Below are positions 17,855 to 25,451 of a stretch of DNA of 64,000 nucleotides, one piece after another; within the stretch, counting starts at the first letter, position 1; the number at the start of each line of letters is the position of its first letter. The stretch is from NCBI RefSeq assembly GCF_012396235.1, contig NZ_JAAXPA010000022.1:1-64000 (forward strand), given 5' to 3'. Made by a program: the position numbers and the translations under genes. This DNA comes from Rhodococcus opacus (lineage in GTDB: Bacteria > Actinomycetota > Actinomycetes > Mycobacteriales > Mycobacteriaceae). The notes beneath the pieces are model-generated. The model saw nothing but the letters and a program-made list of their open reading frames with translations. It was not told the origin of the DNA and made no database searches.

Positions 17855-18259
17855 ATGAACTCACTCACCCAGATCGTGACCGATCTGTACACGGCATACA
17901 ACAACCACCGCCCCGCGGACGTCGCGAAGCTCTACGCTCCGCTATGTCGGCACCGCGATATCGCAGCCGGCGCGGACCATCGCACACCGGAGAAGATCGC
18001 CGCCGGTCTCGCCGGGCTCTTCGCAGCATTTCCCGACGCGCAATGGAGCCTCGATGACACGCTCATCGATGGCAACCGTGCGGCGGTGACCTACGCACTG
18101 TCCGGTCACTTGAATGGCCGCCTGGGCCCGTACGAGCCGAAAGGGCAGAGTGTGCACCTGGCCGGAGTGCAGATGCTGGAAGTGAAAGGCAACCGCATCA
18201 TTACCAGCACCGACTATTGGGACGGTGGTGCTCTTCATCGCCAGCTGAGCACGTCGTGA
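17855..18259 (+). CDS. SnoaL-like (NTF2-fold) protein
   Basis: A 134-residue protein of the SnoaL/nuclear transport factor 2 fold. It starts MNSLTQIVTDLYTAYNNHRP, has the conserved AAGLAGLFAAFPDAQWSLDD and a strand-rich C-terminus ending GNRIITSTDYWDGGALHRQL. Length and pattern fit polyketide-cyclase-like or ketosteroid-isomerase-like proteins, many of which have no known substrate. A clear AAAGGAGA lies 8-15 bases upstream of the ATG. Position directly behind maleylacetate reductase suggests a role with an aromatic breakdown intermediate, but this is inference. Confidence 0.8.
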   Translation: MNSLTQIVTDLYTAYNNHRPADVAKLYAPLCRHRDIAAGADHRTPEKIAAGLAGLFAAFPDAQWSLDDTLIDGNRAAVTYALSGHLNGRLGPYEPKGQSVHLAGVQMLEVKGNRIITSTDYWDGGALHRQLSTS

Positions 18260-18274
18260 ATCTTCAATGCGGCT

Positions 18275-18397
18275 TCAGCCCTTCCTCTTTCGGATGATCT
18301 TCGTCGACTCCTGGGCCTTCGCCCGCTTCTCTGCCCGGCGCTCCCTGAGTGCGCGTGCGGACTGTTTCGAGCTCTTGACGGCGGATTTGTCAGCCAT
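18275..18397 (-). CDS. 40-residue Lys/Arg-rich small protein
   Basis: The frame MADKSAVKSSKQSARALRER is followed by RAEKRAKAQESTKIIRKRKG and a stop. About two fifths of the residues are Lys or Arg, and it is predicted to be one long helix. The ATG at 18397 is preferred over the upstream ATG at 18466 because the first 23 residues of the longer frame look non-coding. Similar tiny basic proteins occur in rhodococci, from memory. Nucleic-acid or ribosome binding would suit its charge, but function is unknown. Confidence 0.6.
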   Translation of the reverse strand: MADKSAVKSSKQSARALRERRAEKRAKAQESTKIIRKRKG

Positions 18398-18614
18398 TGT
18401 CGCTCCATCTTCGAGTGGCCACCACGAACTGATCCTGACCATACCCAGGAAAGTGGATAAGTCCACTTCGGCATCCGTCTCGAACGGGGTGCCGTGTCGG
18501 AAGCGATCATCCGTGAGATCCCAAGAACCGCAGGAACGCTCACGAACTTGCTTATTCCTGTGCGGTGGCTATGGTGCATGCAAGCATCAACGGCATCTAC
18601 CGGAGGACTGAAAT

Positions 18615-18935
18615 GTGAATGCAGCTACCGATCGTCAATGGGCGGTTCGTGACGCTGTTCTGCGTTGGCTTCTCGCGAAGGCTACGGAAGGGTACCGAAG
18701 TCCGATTCTGGACGCGGATGCCATCGGTGAGACGGTCGGCTGGGCGCCCTCGCCCCTGACTCGGGACGAGGTGGCCGATGCGTCGAATTATCTTTACCGG
18801 GAAGGGTATGTGACGGGCGTGCCGGTGATGGGCATCGGAATTCCGCGCCCGATGTTGACGGTGGCCGGGCGGCGCGTCGCCACGACGGGAAGGCCTCTGC
18901 GCCGGGTGGTGCGCAGTCACGACGTCGTGAGCTAG
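18615..18935 (+). CDS. Hypothetical protein, possible winged helix
   Basis: A 106-residue frame opening at a GTG with GGAGG placed 9 bases upstream. The middle, LTRDEVADASNYLYREGYVT, looks like the recognition helix and wing entry of a small winged-helix domain, and PRPMLTVAGRRVATTGRPL follows. There is no membrane segment. I do not recognise a named family. It stands alone between the basic peptide and the beta-lactamase gene. Confidence 0.6.
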   Translation: MNAATDRQWAVRDAVLRWLLAKATEGYRSPILDADAIGETVGWAPSPLTRDEVADASNYLYREGYVTGVPVMGIGIPRPMLTVAGRRVATTGRPLRRVVRSHDVVS

Positions 18936-19057
18936 CGACAGCTCGCTCCGTCCGTCGACGCACCATCGATTGCCCCATCTGTGCAGTCGAGAGCGACGTT
19001 CGGTACCGGTACACGAGACTGCCGTCGCCCGTTCGTTCCTGCCCTTGCTCAGATGGC

Positions 19058-20011
19058 TCACGGTGCAGTCAAGCCCTTGATGACGGCCGCGGTGGTGTCG
19101 GCGATCGCCTGGTTGTTTCCCTGCGCGTCTTCCTGATTCGTGAGGCTGTCGGTGAGGATGGCGAGGACGATGGGCGCGCCGTCCGGACTCCACGCGACAC
19201 CGGCATCGTTGGCGGTGCCGAAGCCGCCGCCACCGGTCTTGTCGGTGGCAGTCCATCCGGTCGGCAGACCGGCGCGCATTCTCTTGTCCGACGTCTTGCT
19301 CGCCCGCATCCACTCGAGGAGCTGGTCACGGCTGGCCGTGTCGAGGGCGTCTCCCAGGAGCAGTGCACGGAAACCCTGCGCGAGGCCGTTCGGTGTCGTC
19401 GTGTCCCGGGGGTCGTCGCGGAATGCGGTGTTGAGTTCGGTCTCCCACCGGTCCAGCCGTGTGCTCCCGTCTCCGACGTCTCGGGCGAGGTCGGTGACCG
19501 CCTGCGGACCGCCGATCTCCCGGAGCAGGTAGTTCCCGGCAGTGTTGTCGCTCTGCGTCAGCGCTGCTTCGGCGATCTGCGCCAAGGTCATCGGGGTGCC
19601 GGCCGCAGCGGCGGTGACCGGCGAGTTCTCGACGAGGTCGCTGGGTTCGATCACGACGGTCTTGTCGAGTGACGTGGACCCGTCCTCGGTCTTGCGCAGG
19701 ACCGCGGCGGACGCGTAGGCCTTGAACGTCGAGCACATCGCGAACCGTTCGTCGCCCCGGTGGCTGTAGACCTCGCCGGTCGCGGGATTGACTGCCGTCA
19801 CTCCGATCCGCGTGGAGTGCTGCGCCTCCAGGGCGTCGATCGTCGCGTCGAGGGGCCGCCGATCCGGCGCCGCAACCACCGACGTGGTGGGCTGGGCTTG
19901 TTCCGCGGTGGCCGTGCACGCCCCGAGCAGCAGGGGCAGCGCCAGCGCGAGAGTGACGGCACCGCGACGACCGGTGCGCCGGGGCTTCGGATGATTTCGG
20001 TATGTGGGCAT
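19058..20011 (-). CDS. Class A beta-lactamase (lipoprotein)
   Basis: Serine beta-lactamase. The N-terminus is a lipoprotein signal (AVTLALALPLLLGAC, lipidated Cys32), so the enzyme is exported and anchored to the membrane. The catalytic Ser-x-x-Lys is STFK at 94-97, the SDN loop is QSDNTAGN, the omega-loop glutamate is in WETELN, and the third motif is DKTGGG, all as in functional class A enzymes. ATG at 20011 is chosen so that the twin-basic start MPTYRNHPKPRRTGRR precedes the signal. Length 317. It is divergent from a LysR gene, the arrangement of AmpR-controlled beta-lactamases. Hydrolysis of beta-lactams is expected; spectrum is not predictable. Confidence 0.92.
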   Translation of the reverse strand: MPTYRNHPKPRRTGRRGAVTLALALPLLLGACTATAEQAQPTTSVVAAPDRRPLDATIDALEAQHSTRIGVTAVNPATGEVYSHRGDERFAMCSTFKAYASAAVLRKTEDGSTSLDKTVVIEPSDLVENSPVTAAAAGTPMTLAQIAEAALTQSDNTAGNYLLREIGGPQAVTDLARDVGDGSTRLDRWETELNTAFRDDPRDTTTPNGLAQGFRALLLGDALDTASRDQLLEWMRASKTSDKRMRAGLPTGWTATDKTGGGGFGTANDAGVAWSPDGAPIVLAILTDSLTNQEDAQGNNQAIADTTAAVIKGLTAP

Positions 20012-20167
20012 GGATCCAATGTCGGATGCGGACACTCATAGCGCAAAGACGACAGCGGCGTGGTCGCGAGTCGGGTGCGCTATCGCCGCAGTTCAGGGCA
20101 ATGTTTTGTGCCCGGGAATCGGTGGGGTCGCCCGACGGGGGCGGTCGGAACTGGTTCAATGGTCGCC

Positions 20168-21052
20168 ATGGATCTGCTCCGCCACCTGAGTTTCTTTGTC
20201 GCCGTTGCGGAAGAGGGACATTTCGGCAACGCCGCATCCCGGCTCGGTATGACGCAACCGCCGCTGTCACAGGGAGTGCGGCGGCTCGAACAGCGACTCG
20301 GCGCGGAGCTGGTCCAGCGCAGTGCCCGAGGAGTCGGGCTCACCGATGCCGGACGCCAATTGCTCCCGCGTGCGCGGCTTCTCGTTGCCGACGCGGCCCG
20401 ATTCGAGGACGAGGCGCACCGCATCGCCGGCGGTCGCGATGCGGTGGTGCGGTGGGGTGTCCCGCACTCGGTGGCCGACGGTGTGGTGGTGCGGTGTGTC
20501 CGTGCTCTTCGCGACGCGGACGAGGCCCGGCCCACCCGGGTGGTGACGACCACGGCGTCCACCACCGAACTGGTGGACGCCGTCCGCACGGGCAGTCTCG
20601 ACGTCGCCGTGGTCGAACATCCCGCTCTGCTCACCGGCGTCGACAGCGGGCCGGTGCTGAAGCTTCGACGGTGGGTGGTGGTGCCGGACGACCACCCGGC
20701 GGCGGTCGCGAGGAAGGCGCAGGTCCGGATGCTGCGCGGACTGGCCCTCGCCACCGGTCCACGGTCGGACAATCCGCCTGCCCATGACCTGTTCGTCGAC
20801 CTGTGGCGGGCCCGGGGTGCGGACCCGGACATCGTGGTCGCACCGGGTCCGCGAGAGATTCTCACGCACGTGGCCGCGGGCGGTCATTTCGGGGTGACGG
20901 CGACGGCACCGACGGTCATGCCGGGTGTGACCTGGGTCGATCTGCTGCGTGAAGATCTCGCGCTGCGCCTGCGCATCGTCTGGCGCTCCGGGGCCGACGT
21001 CGCACCGTCCGCTGCCGCCCTCGACCGGGTGCTGCTGAGGGCCGATCGATGA
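20168..21052 (+). CDS. LysR-family regulator of the beta-lactamase locus
   Basis: A 294-residue LysR protein. The N-terminal helix-turn-helix is HFGNAASRLGMTQPPLSQGV, followed by the linker helix RRLEQRLGAELVQRS and an effector-binding domain to the end. The start MDLLRHLSFFVAVAEEGHFG at 20168 is the normal LysR start; an ATG nine bases earlier is also possible. It is divergent from the class A beta-lactamase. Its stop overlaps the start of the next gene (ATGA, 21049-21052), so the pair is translationally coupled. By analogy with AmpR it may sense cell-wall damage and control both genes; that is inference. Confidence 0.85.
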   Translation: MDLLRHLSFFVAVAEEGHFGNAASRLGMTQPPLSQGVRRLEQRLGAELVQRSARGVGLTDAGRQLLPRARLLVADAARFEDEAHRIAGGRDAVVRWGVPHSVADGVVVRCVRALRDADEARPTRVVTTTASTTELVDAVRTGSLDVAVVEHPALLTGVDSGPVLKLRRWVVVPDDHPAAVARKAQVRMLRGLALATGPRSDNPPAHDLFVDLWRARGADPDIVVAPGPREILTHVAAGGHFGVTATAPTVMPGVTWVDLLREDLALRLRIVWRSGADVAPSAAALDRVLLRADR

Positions 21053-21957
21053 CCGCGTCGGCGGAGAAGCGGATCCGTGACGTCTTCGCCGACGCCGGGT
21101 GCACCGGATGGCTGCACGCCCGCCGCGTCGGGACCCCGATCGACGACGGGGGTGACATCGCGGTCGGCGCGGACGACCTCGTGGTTCTGGCGTCGGTCTA
21201 CAAACTTCCGCTACTCGTAGCCCTGTGCCGTGCTTTCGCATCCGGGGAGTTGTCGCCGACCGCGACCGTCCGGATCAATCCGGCCGACTGCACTCCGGGG
21301 CCGACGGGGGTGTCGACGTTCCGGGATCCCGTGGTGCTGAGCTGGCGGGATCTGGCGCTGTCGATGATGACCGTGTCCGATAACGCCGCCGCCGACCTCG
21401 TTCTCGGGCAGGTGGGACTGGAGAGCGTCGAGCGGGCGCTGTCCGAGTTGGACATGACGAGCACGCGCATCATCGGCGGCACAGCGGATGCGCACCGCAG
21501 CCTGGTGATCGACGCCCACGCGCACACCACCGCCGAAGCATTCGCGGCAATGGCCGACAACGACGAGGCGTGGACCGTGTCCGCCTACGACCCGTCGTAT
21601 GCGAGCGCGACGACTCCGCGGGAGATGACCTCGCTTCTCGACGCGATCTGGACCGGTAGCGCGGTGCCCGGTCCGCAGGGCGAGTTCGTCCGGCACGTGA
21701 TGTCCGCGCAGATCTGGCAGCACCGCATCCGGTCCGGGTTCCCGTATTCCGAGGTGGACGTCGCCGGGAAGACCGGGACCATCGGCGCCATCCGCAACGA
21801 GGTGGCCGTCGTGACGTTTCCCGGCGAGACTCCCGTCGCGGTCGCCGTCTTCACTCGCGCCGCCCGAACCGATCCCGTGCTTCCTGTGGTCGATGCCGCG
21901 ATCGGGCACGCCGCCCGGATCGCGGTGACCGAACTCCGCTCCGGCCGTGTCGACTGA
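21049..21957 (+). CDS. Class A beta-lactamase-like serine hydrolase without signal peptide
   Basis: A 302-residue protein of the serine beta-lactamase/transpeptidase fold. Motif 1 is SVYK (Ser49 to Lys52), motif 2 VSDNAAADL, and motif 3 VAGKTGTIG, so the active site is complete. Unlike the neighbour at 19058-20011 it has no signal peptide or lipobox, and begins MTASAEKRIRDVFADAGCTG, so it should stay in the cytosol. A classical omega-loop glutamate (ExxLN) is not obvious. It may be a peptidase or esterase rather than a true beta-lactamase. It overlaps the LysR gene by four bases. Confidence 0.82.
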   Translation: MTASAEKRIRDVFADAGCTGWLHARRVGTPIDDGGDIAVGADDLVVLASVYKLPLLVALCRAFASGELSPTATVRINPADCTPGPTGVSTFRDPVVLSWRDLALSMMTVSDNAAADLVLGQVGLESVERALSELDMTSTRIIGGTADAHRSLVIDAHAHTTAEAFAAMADNDEAWTVSAYDPSYASATTPREMTSLLDAIWTGSAVPGPQGEFVRHVMSAQIWQHRIRSGFPYSEVDVAGKTGTIGAIRNEVAVVTFPGETPVAVAVFTRAARTDPVLPVVDAAIGHAARIAVTELRSGRVD

Positions 21958-21962
21958 GGTAC

Positions 21963-23465
21963 TCAGCCCGGATAACGCCGGGGCGTGAACACCCTCGTTC
22001 CGCGTTCGTTCTCGACGACGGTCGTCATGGAGGAGCCCACGATGAGCAGGCACCGCATGTCGATCTCGGCCGGGTCGAGGTCCGCGAGCCGCACGACCCG
22101 CACCGACTCCTGCGCGCCGGCCACGTCGCGGCCGATGATCACCGGGGTGTCGGGGGAGCGGTGCTCGAGAACCAGATCGCGCATCGCGGCGACCTGCCAG
22201 GTGCGTGACTTCGACGCGGGGTTGTAGACGGCGAAGGCCATGTCGGCGCTCGCGACCGCGGAGATGCGCTGCGCCACCACGTCCCACGGCTTGAGCCGGT
22301 CCGACAGCGACAGGACGGCGTAGTCGTGCCCGAGGGGTGCGCCGACCCGGCTCGCGACGGCGTTCGCGGCGGTCATGCCGGGCAGGACGCGCACGGGGAC
22401 GCCGCGCCACTGCTCCTCGGCCGCGACTTCCAGCACCGCGGCGGCCATCGCGAACACACCCGGGTCACCGGACGACACGACGGCGACGCGGGCCCCGTTC
22501 TTGGCCAGGTCGAGTGCCATCGCGGCACGTTCGGCCTCGACGCGGTTGTCGCTGGAGTGACGGCGCTGGCCGGGACGTTCGGGGACCCGGTCGATGTAGG
22601 GGCCGTAGCCGACGAGGTCGGTGGCGAGCGACAGTTCGTGCTGCACTTCCGGTGTCGTCCAGGCTTGATCGCCGGGACCGAGCCCGACGACGACGAGTTC
22701 GCCCTGCGGTGCCGCGTCGTCGCGGTGCGCGTTCGACGGGCTGGGCACGATGGCGATCGAGAAGTAGGGGACGTCGCTGTCCGAGACGTCGTCCGCGGCG
22801 TCGATCTTCTGCCGGGTCGTGCTGGCCCGCTCGACGTACCACGTCTCGTCGATGCGGCCGGAGTCCTTCAACGCCTGCCGGACGGCCGGGTAGGTGCGTC
22901 CGAGCTTCAGGATCGCGGCGGCGTCGGTCTCCCGCAGGCGCCGCGTCAGCTCGCCGCGGGGCAGCGTTCCGGGCAGGACGGTGAGGATCTCCTCGCCCTC
23001 GACGAGCGGCATCGCCAGCGCGGCGGAGGCGGCGCTGATCGACGTGACCCCGGGAATGACCTCCGCCTCGAAGCGCTGCGCCAGCCTTTTGTGCATGTGC
23101 ATGTAGGAGCTGTAGAACAGCGGGTCGCCCGCGGCGAGGAGCGCGACCGACCGGCCGGCTTCGAGGTGGGCGGCGAGTCGCTGCGACGCCTCCTCGTAGA
23201 ACTCGTCCATCGCCCCCTGGTACCCGCCGGGGTGGTCGACGGTCTCGGTGGTGACGGGGTAGACGAGGTGCTCCTCGATCTGGCCGTCCCGCAGGTACGG
23301 CGCCGCGACCGCGCGGGAGATGCTCTTGCCGTGCCGGGCGCTGTGGAACGCCACCACATCGGCCTCGGCGATGACCCGCGCGGCCTTGACCGTCACCAGT
23401 TCCGGGTCGCCCGGTCCGATGCCGACGCCCCACAGTTTGCCGGTCACCCGCTCGTCGGAGCTCAT
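21963..23465 (-). CDS. cobIJ: Precorrin-2 C20-/precorrin-3B C17-methyltransferase fusion
   Basis: Bifunctional cobalamin-ring methyltransferase of 500 residues. The CobI half (about 1-245) starts [20 protein letters not shown] and methylates C20 of precorrin-2. The CobJ half (about 250-500) starts [20 protein letters not shown], has [18 protein letters not shown] and performs the C17 methylation with ring contraction. Both use S-adenosylmethionine and both glycine-rich binding loops are intact. The start ATG at 23465 overlaps the cobH stop (ATGA), so I prefer it over the much longer open frame. Fused cobI-cobJ is usual in this order of bacteria. It belongs to the aerobic route with cobG and cobH upstream. 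Confidence 0.95.
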   Translation of the reverse strand: MSSDERVTGKLWGVGIGPGDPELVTVKAARVIAEADVVAFHSARHGKSISRAVAAPYLRDGQIEEHLVYPVTTETVDHPGGYQGAMDEFYEEASQRLAAHLEAGRSVALLAAGDPLFYSSYMHMHKRLAQRFEAEVIPGVTSISAASAALAMPLVEGEEILTVLPGTLPRGELTRRLRETDAAAILKLGRTYPAVRQALKDSGRIDETWYVERASTTRQKIDAADDVSDSDVPYFSIAIVPSPSNAHRDDAAPQGELVVVGLGPGDQAWTTPEVQHELSLATDLVGYGPYIDRVPERPGQRRHSSDNRVEAERAAMALDLAKNGARVAVVSSGDPGVFAMAAAVLEVAAEEQWRGVPVRVLPGMTAANAVASRVGAPLGHDYAVLSLSDRLKPWDVVAQRISAVASADMAFAVYNPASKSRTWQVAAMRDLVLEHRSPDTPVIIGRDVAGAQESVRVVRLADLDPAEIDMRCLLIVGSSMTTVVENERGTRVFTPRRYPG

Positions 23466-24088
23466 TCGATCTCGCTCGCAATCGCATTCAGCGCCGCAGC
23501 CGTGATGGCGCTGCCACCCCGGCGGCCGCGGACCACCAGATAGTCCAGTCCGCTCGGGTGCTCGATCAACGCTTCCTTCGACTCCGCCGCACCGATGAAC
23601 CCGACTGGACCGCCCACGATCGCGGCAGGCCGGGGTGCACCGGATTCGATCATGTCCAGCAGGTAGAACAATGCGGTCGGGGCGTTGCCGATCGCGACGA
23701 CGGCACCGTCGAGTTTGCTGCCCCACAATTCGAGCGCGGCCGCCGAGCGGGTGTTCCCGATCTGCTCCGCCAGCACGGGGACCCGGGGGTCGCGCAGCGT
23801 GCAGAGCACCTCGTTGTCCGCGGGGAGACGCTTCCGGGTCACGCCTGCCGCCACCATCTGCGCGTCGCACAGGATCGGGGCGCCGTCCGCCAGCGCCGCG
23901 CGGGCGGCCTTCACGACACCGGGGGTGAACGCGACGTCGTCCACGAGGTCGACCTGACCGCTCGCGTGGATCATGCGGACCACGGCCTGCGAGACGTCCT
24001 GGGGAAAGGCACTGAGATCCGCCTCGGCGCGGATCGTGGCGAAGGACTGGCGGTAGATCTCCGCGCCGTCTCGGATGTACTCGATCAT
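23462..24088 (-). CDS. cobH: Precorrin-8X methylmutase
   Basis: Moves the methyl group from C11 to C12 to form hydrogenobyrinate in the aerobic cobalamin pathway. Length 208 is standard. It begins [20 protein letters not shown] and has [20 protein letters not shown] with the catalytic histidine near residue 41. It continues with [35 protein letters not shown] and [17 protein letters not shown]. It lies between cobG (24-base gap) and cobIJ (ATGA overlap), so the three form one leftward operon. Confidence 0.96.
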   Translation of the reverse strand: MIEYIRDGAEIYRQSFATIRAEADLSAFPQDVSQAVVRMIHASGQVDLVDDVAFTPGVVKAARAALADGAPILCDAQMVAAGVTRKRLPADNEVLCTLRDPRVPVLAEQIGNTRSAAALELWGSKLDGAVVAIGNAPTALFYLLDMIESGAPRPAAIVGGPVGFIGAAESKEALIEHPSGLDYLVVRGRRGGSAITAAALNAIASEIE

Positions 24089-24112
24089 CCGCTCACGATA
24101 GAGGCACCGCGG

Positions 24113-25246
24113 TCACGGCTCCTCCACCCGGTAACCCGTCTCCGTGGCGACGACGTCGGCGACCTCACCCTTGGGCCGCCCGCAGCACCGCTCGCAGCCC
24201 GACCAGTGCTGCCGGCCCTCCACCGGGAGTTCGCCGCTCGCGACGGCGTCCCGCGCGTCGGATCGCACGTCGGCGAGCGCCTTCTCGCAGCCGGGTTGCC
24301 CGGTGCAGGCGCTGACGTTCAGCCACGGCGAGTTCTCGTCGAAGATCAGGCCCATCGGGGCGAGGACCCGGACCACCTGCTCGGCGGACCACTCGTCGAG
24401 ATCGCACAGCAACACCGATTTCCACGGCGTGACGATCACCGGCTTCTCGACCGCGGCGAGAAACTCGGCCAGCCGGGCATCGAGGATCCCGAACGCGAGG
24501 CCGCCGCCGAGGGTCACGTTGCCGTCCGGGTGGTCGAGCCACCCGATCGGCGGCCGATGGTCGGCGAACCCGCTCACCGGGTCGGCGGTCGGTGCGAGCG
24601 TCAACGCCGACAGGACCCGTTCGACCCCGTCGGCGATCTCGGACAGCCGCCAGTGCCGATCGCGCAGCTCCAGGAAGACGCGGGCGGCGTCCAGGAGCAC
24701 CGCCACCGATTCCGTCGCCGCGATCCGGGCACCGCTGTCGCGACCGGCGAGGACCAGGGCGACCTCCGTCTCGCTCACCGCATGGACGCCGAAATCGCCG
24801 CCGAGCGCCGACACGTCGCCGCGTCCGTCGTCGAGGGTGAACAGCGTGCGGCCGGGCAGGTCCGCCAGCGCGGCGTCCGCGCACAACGTCCGGTCGAGTT
24901 CGTCGACCAGATCCCGCAGGTCCGCGACACCACCGATCCGGCCGGTCAGCGGCGAGACGAGGATGTTGCGGACCCGCTCGTGGGTCTCCGACGGCAGGAG
25001 GCCCGCGTCGGCGAGGCGGCGGGCGAACTCCTGCGGATCGCGGACCGCCCGCAGTTGCGCGTTGCCGCGGGAGGTCAGTTCGATCTCGCCGTTTCCGAGG
25101 TCGCGGGCCGATTCCGCGAGGGTCTGCAGCTGGGTGGAGGTCAGCACACCTCCGGGGAGGCGCACCCGGGCGAGGGCACCGTCGGCGGCCCGGTGGACCT
25201 GCAGCGCGCCGGGGCATGCGTCGGGGCGGGAACGGGAGTCGACCAT
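24113..25246 (-). CDS. cobG: Precorrin-3B synthase
   Basis: Oxygen-dependent hydroxylase that makes precorrin-3B; its presence shows the aerobic route. It belongs to the sulfite/nitrite-reductase-like ferredoxin fold. Two half-domains can be seen, GGVLTSTQLQTLAESARDLG near the start and a second LGGGLAFGILDARLAEFLAA in the middle. The iron-sulphur ligands come late in the sequence, ACTGQPGCEKAL and GCERCCGRPKG. Length 377 is normal. First gene of the cobG-cobH-cobIJ operon, its start 206 bases from the oppositely directed cobN. Confidence 0.94.
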   Translation of the reverse strand: MVDSRSRPDACPGALQVHRAADGALARVRLPGGVLTSTQLQTLAESARDLGNGEIELTSRGNAQLRAVRDPQEFARRLADAGLLPSETHERVRNILVSPLTGRIGGVADLRDLVDELDRTLCADAALADLPGRTLFTLDDGRGDVSALGGDFGVHAVSETEVALVLAGRDSGARIAATESVAVLLDAARVFLELRDRHWRLSEIADGVERVLSALTLAPTADPVSGFADHRPPIGWLDHPDGNVTLGGGLAFGILDARLAEFLAAVEKPVIVTPWKSVLLCDLDEWSAEQVVRVLAPMGLIFDENSPWLNVSACTGQPGCEKALADVRSDARDAVASGELPVEGRQHWSGCERCCGRPKGEVADVVATETGYRVEEP

Positions 25247-25269
25247 GGTCCCAGGTTACGTCCGGCCCC

Positions 25270-25395
25270 GGGTAGCATCACCAGCACTTGCGACAGCAGG
25301 AGAGGAAGCCGGTGAAAATCCGGTGCGGTCGCGCCACTGTGAGCCCGCCGAAACCGGTGGGCGAGCCAGACCCTCACCTGCCGTCCTCCGACCTA
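25270..25395 (+). promoter_or_regulatory. Cobalamin riboswitch in the cobN leader
   Basis: The plus-strand leader has the conserved elements in order: GGAAGCCGGTGAAAATCCGG (25304-25323), GCCACTGTGA (25333-25342), a GC-rich hairpin, and GAGCCAGACC followed by ACCTGCCG (25363-25384), which is the B12-box region. It ends about 60 bases before the cobN GTG. Binding of adenosylcobalamin should shut off cobN. cobG is transcribed away from it on the other strand. Confidence 0.9.
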
Positions 25396-25451
25396 CGGTT
25401 CCGCACAGAACCACCGCCACGGGGCGCGACACCCCCAGGAAGGCTCCACAC

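Noticed and set aside
24144..25451. Long rightward open frame continuing upstream of cobN
   Set aside because: It runs antisense through cobG and the riboswitch. The protein similarity to CobN starts only at the GTG at 25452.
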